In this document: positions 16,987 through 25,208 of the stretch, in pieces
How positions within the stretch are numbered: the stretch's first letter is position 1
Layout of the letters: each line of letters starts with the position of its first letter
Source of the DNA: Chryseobacterium pennae
GTDB lineage: Bacteria; Bacteroidota; Bacteroidia; Flavobacteriales; Weeksellaceae
DNA length: 64,000 nucleotides
Assembly (NCBI RefSeq): GCF_003385515.1
Contig: NZ_QNVT01000005.1
Coordinates: 62,001-126,000 of the forward strand
Direction: 5' to 3'
Position numbers and translations under genes: made by a program
Notes under the pieces: generated by a model
Databases searched by the model: none
Told to the model about the DNA's origin: nothing
Seen by the model: the letters and a program-made list of their open reading frames with translations, nothing else

Positions 16987-17024
16987 AAGCCGGCTGGGAA
17001 GTCTTCGACTTCCTCCGCCGGCTT
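16987..17024 (+). other. Long hairpin between terD and terY genes
   Basis: Outer stem AAGCCGGC / GCCGGCTT and inner stem GGAAGTC / GACTTCC with a small loop. There is no T run after it (TCAGAATT follows), so it is not a classic terminator. It could set the ratio of TerD to downstream mRNA by stabilising the upstream part or by partial termination. Confidence 0.6.
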
Positions 17025-17043
17025 CAGAATTAATAACCGCCTT

Positions 17044-17682
17044 ATGAACAGAAGATTATTAGCCTATTTTTTACTGGATACTTCCGGTTCCATGAATGGA
17101 GAGCCTATCCAGGCACTGAATAACGGTTTCAACGGCCTTATCAGTATGCTCCGCACAGATCCACAAGCGATGGACAGCCTTCATTTAAGCGTTATTACCT
17201 TTGATAGAGAGGTTAAAAATATCATTCCCTTAACTGCTTTATCCAATTTTTATCCCATGGAGATTACCTGTCCGGATAGTGGGCCAACGCATACAGGAGC
17301 GGCTTTAGAAATGGTTGCAGAACTTGTTCAGAAGGATCTGGTAAAAGGATCTGGTGATGAAAAAGGAGACTGGCAGCCGTTACTTTTTATATTTACGGAT
17401 GGTAAACCTTCTGATATTCAGAAATACAGACAGATGATTCCTGTACTTAGAGGGCTGGAATTTGGAGCCATTGTAGGATGTGCAGCTGGTCCTAAAGCGG
17501 ATGAACAGTATCTTAAGGAGCTCACAGATCATGTTGTAAAGCTGGATACTACAGATGCCATAACGCTCTCTTCCTTTTTCAGATGGGTGAGTTCTTCTAT
17601 TACTCAGAGCGGACATTCGCAGAATACAACAGATCACATAACATTGCCTCCGCCACCATCGGAGCTTACTATTATTATTTAA
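17044..17682 (+). CDS. TerY-like VWA-domain protein
   Basis: A 212-aa von Willebrand factor A domain protein of the TerY type. The metal-ion-dependent adhesion site is complete: DTSGSMNG (residues ~12-19), Thr in PTHTGAAL, and Asp in FIFTDGKPSD. The C-terminus is a short proline-rich tail (LPPPPSEL). No signal peptide, so cytosolic. In the Ter systems defined by comparative genomics, TerY proteins are encoded with a PP2C phosphatase and a kinase as the TerY-P triad; exactly these follow here. The second VWA gene starts 18 bp after the stop. Confidence 0.9.
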   Translation: MNRRLLAYFLLDTSGSMNGEPIQALNNGFNGLISMLRTDPQAMDSLHLSVITFDREVKNIIPLTALSNFYPMEITCPDSGPTHTGAALEMVAELVQKDLVKGSGDEKGDWQPLLFIFTDGKPSDIQKYRQMIPVLRGLEFGAIVGCAAGPKADEQYLKELTDHVVKLDTTDAITLSSFFRWVSSSITQSGHSQNTTDHITLPPPPSELTIII

Positions 17683-17700
17683 AAAATTGTCTTTACAGGT

Positions 17701-18744
17701 ATGAGAAGGCTACCCATTTATTTTTTGATCGATGTCTCCGAATCTATGGTAGGAGACCCGATTGAACAGGTGCAGGAAGGAATTTCCAATATCGTCAGGG
17801 AACTGAAGAAGGATCCGTATTCATTGGAAACGGTTTATATTTCAGTGGTAGGCTTTGCCGGAGAGGCTGAAGTGATTACACCGCTTCAGGATATAATCAG
17901 TTTTTATCCACCCAAAATTCCGATTGGAAGCGGAACTTCATTATCCCAGGGTTTAATAAAAATCATGGATTGTATTGATAAGGAGGTTATAAAAACGACG
18001 TATGACCGTAAAGGAGACTGGAAACCTATTGTTTTTCTGTTTACAGACGGTGTTCCTACGGATGATGCTACTAAGGCCATCGAAAGATGGAAGAGTAAGT
18101 ATAACGGAAAGGCTAATACCATTGCGGTTTCCATAGGAGAGAATACCAATTATAAACTTCTGGGCTCGCTGGCAGATAATGTTTTACTGTTCAATAATAC
18201 AGATGAAAATTCCTATAAAGAATTTTTCAAATGGGTAACTGATTCTATTAAAACTACAAGCCAAAGTGTTACTGAGGCAAAGAAAGAGGGAATTAACCTG
18301 TCTAAAATAGACTCTGTCATCCTTGAAAAGGTAGATCCACAGATGGAACAGCGTTTTCCGGATAATAATTTTGTGGTTCTGAATGGCAAATGTTCAGAGA
18401 CGGATAAACTCTATCTGATGAAATTTAAAAAAACATTCGGTGAATCAAGTATTCCAGGGATGTCAACCAGATATTATAAACTGGAAGGAGCCTACAAAAT
18501 TGATGAAAAATCTTATTACAGGCTGTCTTCTGCCCAAAGGAGTAATCTGAAAATTTCAATAGAAGAACTTCAGGGGGGAACTTCCTGTCCTCAATGTGCT
18601 AATCCTATTGCTCTGGCAACCTGCTCATGTGGTGGAATTCATTGCCTGCAGGGAGAAGGATATAATAAATGCCCTTGGTGCGGTACTTCCGATTATTACG
18701 GATATTCCGGAGGAGGATTTGATATCAACAGAACTTTAGGTTAA
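17701..18744 (+). CDS. TerY-like VWA protein with C-terminal zinc ribbon
   Basis: A 347-aa protein with an N-terminal VWA domain (MIDAS DVSESMVG at residues ~11-18; FLFTDGVPTD) and a C-terminal ~60-residue Cys-rich module. The Cys pattern is CPQC, then CSCGGIHC, then CPWCG, at least two metal-knuckle pairs, i.e. the TerY-C zinc-binding region. Between them is a ~100-residue linker domain. The gene sits between the plain VWA gene and the PP2C gene (12-bp gap). The zinc module probably docks the protein to partners; the kinase encoded downstream carries a similar CxxxxC...CxxC ribbon. Confidence 0.9.
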   Translation: MRRLPIYFLIDVSESMVGDPIEQVQEGISNIVRELKKDPYSLETVYISVVGFAGEAEVITPLQDIISFYPPKIPIGSGTSLSQGLIKIMDCIDKEVIKTTYDRKGDWKPIVFLFTDGVPTDDATKAIERWKSKYNGKANTIAVSIGENTNYKLLGSLADNVLLFNNTDENSYKEFFKWVTDSIKTTSQSVTEAKKEGINLSKIDSVILEKVDPQMEQRFPDNNFVVLNGKCSETDKLYLMKFKKTFGESSIPGMSTRYYKLEGAYKIDEKSYYRLSSAQRSNLKISIEELQGGTSCPQCANPIALATCSCGGIHCLQGEGYNKCPWCGTSDYYGYSGGGFDINRTLG

Positions 18745-18756
18745 ATTATTTAGGCC

Positions 18757-20025
18757 ATGAAAATACCTTCATTTTATTTTGGGATTGGGGAAAAACCTAT
18801 GGAAAAAGGAATTATCTATAAAGAAAAAGAAGAATTTAAAGAAATTCACTGGGTATTAAAAAATGCTAATGCAGGAAAGTTTTATGAATTCAGTTTTGAA
18901 ATAGAAGATTTTCCGAATATAAAGATTAAAACCATCACGAATTTAGAAGTAACCGGGCTTATGTTTGAAAATAACAGAATTTCAGGAACTCCGATGTCCA
19001 ATAATCTTTATCATCTGGATATTGAATTTTTCCATATTGAGGATAAGGAGAATACTGAGATTAAAAGAGTTCAGCTACTGGTTAATATTGATCCCAAAGA
19101 CTTATGGAAAAATGTTCCTGCTGACAAGGAAGCTGATTTTTATAAAGAAGATGAGGCTTCATTTCAGGGAAGATTTTCAGATAAAAAAATTGTTGTGGTT
19201 TCTAAAAGAGGCCGTTCTCATGCCCATGAAGGAAAATTCAGAGAGGATGATTTTGCTGTGAATGAGCTTCCTTCAGACTGGAATATTGTTTCCGTTTCTG
19301 ATGGTGCAGGCTCTGCTACCATGGCAAGAGAAGGTTCAAGGCTGGCAACAATTTCTGTCAATGAGTTTTTCAGTTCTCCGGAAGTTTTAAATGAAATTGA
19401 AAATAATATCGAGATCATTTATACCTCAGATAATTCAGAAAAAGAGCAGGATGGAGCCAAAGAACATGTAATAAGACGTCTTTATGAAGGTGTTTTATAT
19501 GTACATCATGCTTTGGAGAAAACAGCTTCTGAAAATAATCTTTCCATGAATGATCTGCATACCACTCTTATTTTTGCTTTGGTTAAGAAGTTCAGTTTTG
19601 GATATGTTATTTTGAATTTTGGAGTAGGAGACTGTCCCATCAGTCTTGTCAATACTGATTTTTCAGAGATAAAGCTTTTAAATACCATGGATGTCGGTGA
19701 GTTCAGTGGGGGTACCCGTTTTATGACCATGAAGGAAATTTTCAACGATCATATTGTTTCCCGTTTCAGGATAAGCTGTGTGGAGGATTTTTCATATCTG
19801 GTACTTATGACAGATGGGATTTATGATCCTAAATTCCTTACCGAAAACAAGCTGGAAGATACAGAAAGCTGGAAAACATTTTTTAACGATCTTAATGGTG
19901 TTAACGACGATCTTGCTAAAGTAAACTTTATCAATGATACCGAAATTGCACAACAACTTCTCCACTGGACTGATTTCTGGAGCCGCGGAAACCATGACGA
20001 CCGTACACTGGCCATAATTTATTAA
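18757..20025 (+). CDS. PP2C-type serine/threonine phosphatase of the TerY-P triad
   Basis: A 422-aa protein. Residues ~1-115 look like a beta-sandwich (NLEVTGLMFENNRISGTP resembles Ig/cadherin-like folds). The remainder is a PP2C-like phosphatase: FREDDFAV near 161, SDGAGSATMAREGS at ~181 with a metal Asp, LVLMTDGIYD around 345, and GNHDDRTLAII near the C-terminus with the last metal-binding Asp pair. Metal-dependent dephosphorylation of Ser/Thr is expected. It lies 7 bp upstream of the kinase gene, and the two are probably opposing enzymes on the same target. No transmembrane segment is visible. Confidence 0.9.
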   Translation: MKIPSFYFGIGEKPMEKGIIYKEKEEFKEIHWVLKNANAGKFYEFSFEIEDFPNIKIKTITNLEVTGLMFENNRISGTPMSNNLYHLDIEFFHIEDKENTEIKRVQLLVNIDPKDLWKNVPADKEADFYKEDEASFQGRFSDKKIVVVSKRGRSHAHEGKFREDDFAVNELPSDWNIVSVSDGAGSATMAREGSRLATISVNEFFSSPEVLNEIENNIEIIYTSDNSEKEQDGAKEHVIRRLYEGVLYVHHALEKTASENNLSMNDLHTTLIFALVKKFSFGYVILNFGVGDCPISLVNTDFSEIKLLNTMDVGEFSGGTRFMTMKEIFNDHIVSRFRISCVEDFSYLVLMTDGIYDPKFLTENKLEDTESWKTFFNDLNGVNDDLAKVNFINDTEIAQQLLHWTDFWSRGNHDDRTLAIIY

Positions 20026-20032
20026 ATTCAAT

Positions 20033-21544
20033 ATGAAAAAGACCATCAGGGTTGTCTCCATTCTGGATGCAGCCAAATCCTATGAATATGTAGATGAAAA
20101 ACCGATTCAGGGAGGAGTAAAAGATGTTTACTTTTCGCCGGACAGAGAATATGTAGTTGCATTTTACAGAAATCCACTGGATGAAGGGCAGAAAGAAAGA
20201 ATTATGAGAATTGTTTCCACCTATCTGCAAAACATTCAGAACGGTAATTCTGCAGAATACTTTTTAAACGAAATATTCAGATGGCCATATGATATTGTGG
20301 AAAAAGACAGGCTGACAGGAATTATTGTTCCTGTTTATCATCAAAAATTCTTTTTTGCTAAAGGGTATGTAGGTTCTGATACTATTCAGAGTGAAGATAA
20401 AGTCGGAAAGTGGTTTACGGCTCCGATGTTCAGAAACCCACAGTATCCATTAAGGCTTGATCAGTCTGAATTAGGGGATTGGCTGAGTTATTTTCAGATT
20501 GCTATTAACATCAGTAGGGGAGTGAAAAAACTTCATCAGATGGGATTAGCACATTCAGACCTTTCCTATAATAATATCCTGGTAGATCCGGTGACGAAAT
20601 CTGCATGTATTATTGATATTGATGGCCTTGTTGTTCCCAAATTATTTCCACCGGAAGTCATTGGAACAGCTGATTTTATAGCGCCTGAAGTTTTAAAAAC
20701 CCAACATCTTAGCCTTAAGGATCCCAATAGGTACCTGCCCGATCAAAAAACTGATCTTCATGCTCTTGCAGTGCTGATCTATATGTACCTGTTGAGAAGA
20801 CACCCTCTCCGTGGTGGGAAGATCTGGGATCTGGATTCTGAAAAGGATGAAATGATATCTATGGGTGAAAAAGCCCTGTTTGTGGAACATCCTAATGATC
20901 CTTCCAATCATGTAAGAACTGAACATCTTAGAAAATGGGATGCCTTTTGGGGTGATCCGCAAAAAATTCCCTATACTATAACAGGTCCGTACCTTGCGGA
21001 TTTATTCAGAAAAACTTTTATTGAGGGATTACATGATCCAATCAGACGTCCCACTGCTAATGAATGGGAAACTGCTTTACTGAAAACTGTAGACCTGATA
21101 CAGCCTTGCCGGAATTCCGACTGTACAGAGAAATGGTATGTCTTTGATAATACCAGCAATCCGAAATGCCCTTTCTGTGGAACTCCACACCAGGGAACGC
21201 TTCCGGTTCTGGATCTGTATTTTAAGTTTGATGATGAGGTTTGGAAACCTGAAAACCACAGATTGATGGTATATCATAACCAATATTTATTTAAATGGCA
21301 TGTGTCCAGAAAGGTGATCAGAAATGAAAACCTCACCATGCAGGACAAAATGCCTGTAGGATATTTTACCTTTCATCAGGGAAAATGGGTATTGGTAAAT
21401 CAAAGTTTACCAGGAATGAAGGATATTACAGAACAGAAAGAAATTCTGCCTGGATCTATGGTAGAACTCACTGATGGGAAAAAAATACTGTTGTCTGCAG
21501 AAGAGGGAGGAAGACTGATTTATGTGACAATGGCGAATCATTAG
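20033..21544 (+). CDS. Divergent protein kinase of the TerY-P triad with zinc ribbon and FHA-like C-terminus
   Basis: A 503-aa kinase-fold protein. The catalytic-loop motif is HSDLSYNN (residues 174-181; HRDLKPEN in typical kinases), so Asp176 and Asn181 are kept while Arg and Lys are lost. The metal-binding motif is DIDG (195-198) and APE is at 217-219. The glycine loop is weak (PIQGGVKDVYF) and the usual VAIK lysine reads VAFY. A zinc ribbon follows (Cys359, Cys364, Cys379, Cys382). Residues ~395-503 look like an FHA-type phosphothreonine-binding sandwich (LVNQSLPGM, GSMVELTDGKKILLS). It ends the Ter operon. The class is recognised from context and motifs; whether it is an active kinase is open. 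Confidence 0.85.
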   Translation: MKKTIRVVSILDAAKSYEYVDEKPIQGGVKDVYFSPDREYVVAFYRNPLDEGQKERIMRIVSTYLQNIQNGNSAEYFLNEIFRWPYDIVEKDRLTGIIVPVYHQKFFFAKGYVGSDTIQSEDKVGKWFTAPMFRNPQYPLRLDQSELGDWLSYFQIAINISRGVKKLHQMGLAHSDLSYNNILVDPVTKSACIIDIDGLVVPKLFPPEVIGTADFIAPEVLKTQHLSLKDPNRYLPDQKTDLHALAVLIYMYLLRRHPLRGGKIWDLDSEKDEMISMGEKALFVEHPNDPSNHVRTEHLRKWDAFWGDPQKIPYTITGPYLADLFRKTFIEGLHDPIRRPTANEWETALLKTVDLIQPCRNSDCTEKWYVFDNTSNPKCPFCGTPHQGTLPVLDLYFKFDDEVWKPENHRLMVYHNQYLFKWHVSRKVIRNENLTMQDKMPVGYFTFHQGKWVLVNQSLPGMKDITEQKEILPGSMVELTDGKKILLSAEEGGRLIYVTMANH

Positions 21545-21552
21545 ATAGAGAT

Positions 21553-21571
21553 AGGCTGGAAGCTGGAAGAG
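21553..21571 (+). repeat. Dispersed 19-bp intergenic repeat, copy 1
   Basis: AGGCTGGAAGCTGGAAGAG is identical at 43658-43676. Degenerate relatives (GGAAGATGGAGACTGGGAG in the opposite orientation) occur near 39140-39175. All copies are intergenic, suggesting a short species-specific repeat family. Confidence 0.6.
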
Positions 21572-21710
21572 TGAAGTTGGAAGTATAGCAGTAAAAAAAA
21601 TAGAATGAAAGTATTTAAATTCAATAGAAATGTACTTTAGCCTGATTTTTTATATTCTATCCAAATCCAATGGCTTTGACCAAAACTTATATTTTTTATA
21701 CTCTCGCAGA

Positions 21711-21741
21711 TTTTTTGATCATCGTTCATGTGATCAAAAAA
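21711..21741. terminator. Bidirectional hairpin between convergent operons
   Basis: Perfect 11-bp stem TTTTTTGATCA / TGATCAAAAAA with a 9-nt loop. T and A runs on both sides suit termination of both the Ter operon and the minus-strand GNAT gene, although it lies some distance (74-170 bp) from either stop. Confidence 0.55.
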
Positions 21742-21814
21742 ACTGCTCAATCTGCCTAATCAGTGAGAGGCTATTTTTGTGATTATTCGTGTAAAGTATT
21801 TGTGTTATTCGTGT

Positions 21815-22255
21815 TTAATCCGGTGTAAACTCCATGAAGAAAGAATATTCATCTTCACTTACTGTTTTGAATCCCATGCTTAAATAAAGGTTTTGAGCCT
21901 TATTGGTTTTTAAAACACTTAAAGAAGCTGTTTTTCCAGTTGCAGAAGCTTCCTCCAGAATATCATTCAGGATCATTCTTCCTAGTCCTTTGCCTTGTTG
22001 GCTGGGATCAATCTGAAGCTGTAGGATATCGATATTTGTATTTTTTCGGTCTATTTTTAAAAGCCCAATGGGTTGATGATCCAGAAAAATAATATTTGCT
22101 TTATCAAACTGATCAAGAATCCGGTTGAGAGTCGTTTCGCGGTCTGTAGGAAGATTGGATTCTGCATAATGCGGAACCATGGTTTTCGTCCTTAGATCAA
22201 GAAGATAATCAATATCGTTTTCTGTTGCTTTTTGGTAGGTAAGTGGAGTTTTCAT
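21815..22255 (-). CDS. GNAT-family N-acetyltransferase
   Basis: A 146-aa acetyl-CoA-dependent acetyltransferase. The domain runs over the full length: RKATENDIDYLLDLR-type N-terminus, beta4 around IDILQLQIDP, and the acetyl-CoA pyrophosphate loop QQGKGLGRMIL (Q/RxxGxG/A). The C-terminal strand is AQNLYLSMGFKTV. The acceptor substrate cannot be told from the sequence. It is followed upstream (53 bp) by an unknown gene on the same strand, so an operon is possible. Confidence 0.9.
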   Translation of the reverse strand: MKTPLTYQKATENDIDYLLDLRTKTMVPHYAESNLPTDRETTLNRILDQFDKANIIFLDHQPIGLLKIDRKNTNIDILQLQIDPSQQGKGLGRMILNDILEEASATGKTASLSVLKTNKAQNLYLSMGFKTVSEDEYSFFMEFTPD

Positions 22256-22308
22256 AGGTTTTTTGAATTCGAATTTCAGGCCATATTTCCCCTGTTGAGA
22301 GAAAAGAA

Positions 22309-23067
22309 TTAATAAATATCTACAATAATAACCCTTGGATTTTTTTGTAGATCAATCATTGATCTTATTCTGATGGCTTGTTTTAAGAAGGTGTAGGCAT
22401 GATAAACGGCCTGGATGAAATCCTGTCTGTCATCAGGAAAAAATACATTTATAAGAAATTTCATCTGATCTTCAATTGCTTCAGATAAAAGTAAGTTTTG
22501 CTGGTTTTCTAATCGTATTGTTTCAATGATGCTTTCTTCCTCTTCTGTTAACACATCATCATAATCATATAATTTACTTTCAATAATTCTTTTGGTCATC
22601 AGAATCAGAAAATCATTGAAGTGTAAAAAATCTTCGGATTGTATATTGGCACTGAAATACTTTCCCCTTATTCTGGCAATAGGAAAATAATCAACATAAT
22701 TTTCATAGAGATAAGCATAAGCTTTGCCCGCATTAAGTGTATCAAGCTCATAGAGTCGAGTGATTCCTAAATAATCGTACAGGGTTTTAAGATATGCTTC
22801 TCTTGTTTCTAAAGAATCATGGGCAAATAACGGATATATTTGACTTCTAAAGAAATGGATGATTTCATAAAAGTCATTGGGAGGCATCATATTAATATCA
22901 TTTCTGATATATTCCAGAATCCTGTTGAAGGTTATGCTACCATTTTCTTTCTCTTCAATATAATTTTTAAATGTAATGGTGTGATAGATTCTATGCTGGA
23001 GGTCCTCATAAAGATTCCTTGCAGCTTTTATACCGTCAAACATATAGATCGAAATATTTCTTTTCAT
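22309..23067 (-). CDS. Hypothetical protein, helical
   Basis: A 252-aa protein of no recognised family. The ATG at 23067 is preferred over an upstream TTG because it gives MKRNISIYMF and no extra conserved sequence is lost. The sequence is predicted mostly helical, acidic and rich in Tyr, Phe and Ile, with no signal peptide, membrane span or cysteine cluster. The C-terminus ends in a hydrophobic strand (RVIIVDIY). The neighbouring unknown gene at 23139 is on the same strand with a ~70-bp gap. Function unknown. Confidence 0.75.
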   Translation of the reverse strand: MKRNISIYMFDGIKAARNLYEDLQHRIYHTITFKNYIEEKENGSITFNRILEYIRNDINMMPPNDFYEIIHFFRSQIYPLFAHDSLETREAYLKTLYDYLGITRLYELDTLNAGKAYAYLYENYVDYFPIARIRGKYFSANIQSEDFLHFNDFLILMTKRIIESKLYDYDDVLTEEEESIIETIRLENQQNLLLSEAIEDQMKFLINVFFPDDRQDFIQAVYHAYTFLKQAIRIRSMIDLQKNPRVIIVDIY

Positions 23068-23138
23068 ATACAAGTTTGTTGTACTATTAATTCCTGACTT
23101 TAATGATAAATAAACCTGTTTGCTGACAGTTGTTTTAT

Positions 23139-23687
23139 TTAATCAAATGTAATCTTTCTTTGCTGAAGATAGGCTTCATTAATATTTTCTTTTTCAAGAT
23201 GATCCGGATACATTGTGATTTTTATAAACTCTTCATCCTGGTAAAGACCTCCTAAAAATAACTCATTTCCTATTATTTTAACCTGAATGGTAAGGGCATT
23301 GATAAGAATTTCTTCATCCTTTAAGGTTCGGATGTTAAAAATAAAAAGCCTTTGGTAATGAGTGTCCTTATACTTAATGATCAGATAGTTTTCATAAAAA
23401 TACAAAATACCATCCCGAAATGTTGGTTGTCCCAGAGTATTGATGGGTGGTTTCCAGGTAATGACTTTCTTTTCTCTTAGTCTGATATGAACCTTTTCTT
23501 TTCCTGCTTCATTACATTGCCACCATGCAATAATTCCTTCATTATTGATAGCTGTCTGATGTGGGGATACCGAATTTTCCGTACCTGAAGGATCTGTCCA
23601 TACAATTTTGTGCTCACTGAGCTCCGTTTTAATGTTGTCAGTGAACAATTCTTCATCAATCAGGGTAAGGATTTCAGCCTGCGTCAT
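23139..23687 (-). CDS. Hypothetical protein, beta-rich
   Basis: A 182-aa cytosolic protein without recognised domain. Tandem short strands such as AWWQCNEAGKEKVHIRLREK, GILYFYENYLIIKYKD and GNELFLGGLYQDEE suggest a partial beta-propeller or WD/Kelch-like sheet, but the length is too short for a full propeller. It lies about 120 bp downstream of tyrS on the same strand with a weak hairpin (23761-23787) between. No functional prediction. Confidence 0.75.
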   Translation of the reverse strand: MTQAEILTLIDEELFTDNIKTELSEHKIVWTDPSGTENSVSPHQTAINNEGIIAWWQCNEAGKEKVHIRLREKKVITWKPPINTLGQPTFRDGILYFYENYLIIKYKDTHYQRLFIFNIRTLKDEEILINALTIQVKIIGNELFLGGLYQDEEFIKITMYPDHLEKENINEAYLQQRKITFD

Positions 23688-23805
23688 TGCTTTTTGTTTC
23701 TAGGGACGAAGATATTGATTTAATTGGATTTGGAAATAAAAGTTGACCTTAAGCAGGAAAGGAATACCGGAAATTGTATAGTATTCCGGCTTCCAATCCA
23801 TATTT

Positions 23806-25005
23806 TTAAGCCAGTTCAAAAAAACATCTTCTGCCGATCTTTATTTTAGTTTCTTTTACAAGTTCAATTTCTTCATCTGGTTCTATCATTTTAACTGTGT
23901 TGATCTGAACTCCGCCACTTTGTATCAGTCTTCGGACGGCAGATTTGCTGAGGTCATTTTTTAACTGATGACAAAGCTCAAGGACAGTCGTTTTATGCTG
24001 AATATGAGTTAACGTATTGATAGGAACAGGTTCAAAACTTTTCTCTTCAAAATTCTTATTCTGAAACTGGTTATTGAAGAACAATTCAGCGTTTTCAGCA
24101 GATTCATCATCATGGTATTGACTGATAATATTTTTGGCAACCCGTTTTTTGATGTTCATTGGGTTTTCCCCATTTTCCATTTTTAATTTCAAGTTGGTCT
24201 TCTCTTCCATTGAAAAATCGGTGGTAAGATCAAGAAATTCTTCAATGAGAGCATCCGGAATAGACATGGTTTTTCCAAACATTTCATTCGGTTCATCAGT
24301 CAGGCCGATGATGTTGTTTAAAGACTTGCTCATTTTTTCCTTTCCGTCAAGACCTTTCAATAAAGGCATGCACATTACGATTTGGGCTGGCATCTGATGA
24401 ACTTCCTGCAGTTGTCTTCCCATTGTACAGTTGAAAAGCTGATCTGTTCCACCCATTTCAATGTCACATTCAATTTTTACAGAATCAAACCCCTGTAGAA
24501 TGGGGTATACCAGTTCATGCATGGCAATGGGTGTATTTTCTGTAAACCTTTTGTTAAAGTCATTTCTGTGCATCAGCTGTGCAACTGTTACTTTTGATAA
24601 CAGCTGAATAACCTCTGAAAAATTTAATGCATCAAGCCAGTCAGAATTGAAAACAATCTTTGTTTTTTCAACAGCAATAATTTTAGATAACTGGTTGATA
24701 TAAGTTTGTGCATTATGCTGAACATCTTCAGCGCTTAAAGGTTTTCTTGCCTTATTTTTTCCGGTTGGATCACCAATTCTAGCTGTAAAACTACCAACCA
24801 CAATAATAATCTGGTGACCCATGTCCTGGAACTGCTTCAGTTTTTTAAGAACAACGGCATGCCCGAGATGCAAATCAGGAGCAGTAGGATCAAAGCCCAG
24901 TTTAATGGAAAGTTTTCTGTTTTCTTCTTTTGCCTGTTTTAATTTCTCTTCCAATCCGTTTTCCGGGAGGATGATAGAGACATTTTCTTGTAATGTATTG
25001 ATCAT
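23806..25005 (-). CDS. tyrS: Tyrosyl-tRNA synthetase
   Basis: A 399-aa class I aminoacyl-tRNA synthetase that charges tRNA-Tyr. The HIGH motif appears as DPTAPDLHLGH (about residues 40-50), and KMSKS is exact (KEKMSKSLNN, around residue 230). GGTDQLFNCTMGR is part of the active site, and an S4-type RNA-binding domain closes the protein (SKSAVRRLIQSGGVQIN). It corresponds to the TyrZ-like bacterial subtype by the PDLHLGH form and length. Upstream there is no free promoter between the start and a strong intrinsic terminator only 19 bp away. Expression therefore appears to depend on read-through, as in attenuation. Confidence 0.96.
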   Translation of the reverse strand: MINTLQENVSIILPENGLEEKLKQAKEENRKLSIKLGFDPTAPDLHLGHAVVLKKLKQFQDMGHQIIIVVGSFTARIGDPTGKNKARKPLSAEDVQHNAQTYINQLSKIIAVEKTKIVFNSDWLDALNFSEVIQLLSKVTVAQLMHRNDFNKRFTENTPIAMHELVYPILQGFDSVKIECDIEMGGTDQLFNCTMGRQLQEVHQMPAQIVMCMPLLKGLDGKEKMSKSLNNIIGLTDEPNEMFGKTMSIPDALIEEFLDLTTDFSMEEKTNLKLKMENGENPMNIKKRVAKNIISQYHDDESAENAELFFNNQFQNKNFEEKSFEPVPINTLTHIQHKTTVLELCHQLKNDLSKSAVRRLIQSGGVQINTVKMIEPDEEIELVKETKIKIGRRCFFELA

Positions 25006-25023
25006 GTTGAAATATTTTAAATG

Positions 25024-25051
25024 AAAAAAGCCCGGACAGTACTGTCCGGGC
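25024..25051 (-). terminator. Terminator hairpin in the tyrS leader (candidate attenuator)
   Basis: A perfect palindrome, AGCCCGGACAGT paired with ACTGTCCGGGCT, followed on the minus strand by T6. It ends 19 bp before the tyrS ATG and about 160 bp beyond the stop of the upstream response-regulator gene. Confidence 0.85.
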
Positions 25052-25177
25052 TCTATATGTTAATTAGATTATTTAATTTAGATTACAGATATAGAAAGTC
25101 TTCCCGAACGATAGCTCGGAGTGTAATATTCACTGAAGAATGGAAGACGTAATATGCTGTTTAAGTGTTTCACTTTA
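25052..25177 (-). ncRNA. Structured tyrS leader RNA (candidate attenuator or small RNA)
   Basis: On the minus strand, between a TATATTTG box and the terminator, the sequence folds well. A closing stem GTCTTCC (25148-25142) / GGAAGAC (25104-25098) encloses AGTG/CACT and CCGA/TCGG stems. A small hairpin AAGTG-AAA-CACTT precedes it. GTTCGGG (25109-25103) can pair with CCCGGAC, the 5' arm of the terminator (25050-25044), with one G-U pair; that pairing would break both the closing stem and the terminator. This is the geometry of an attenuator, but it could also be a separate short RNA ended by the terminator. No T-box sequence is seen. Confidence 0.5.
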
Positions 25178-25185
25178 CAAATATA
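25178..25185 (-). promoter_or_regulatory. -7 box of the tyrS leader transcript
   Basis: TATATTTG on the minus strand is an exact consensus match located 24 bp beyond the response-regulator stop. No TTG is found at the -33 distance. Confidence 0.5.
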
Positions 25186-25208
25186 ATATTTTTTACCGGA
25201 ATAATTAT

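Noticed and set aside
25024..25190. T-box riboswitch for tyrS
   Set aside because: No TGGNACCGCG-type antiterminator bulge or AG-bulge pattern can be found, and the leader is short. An attenuator of another kind fits better.
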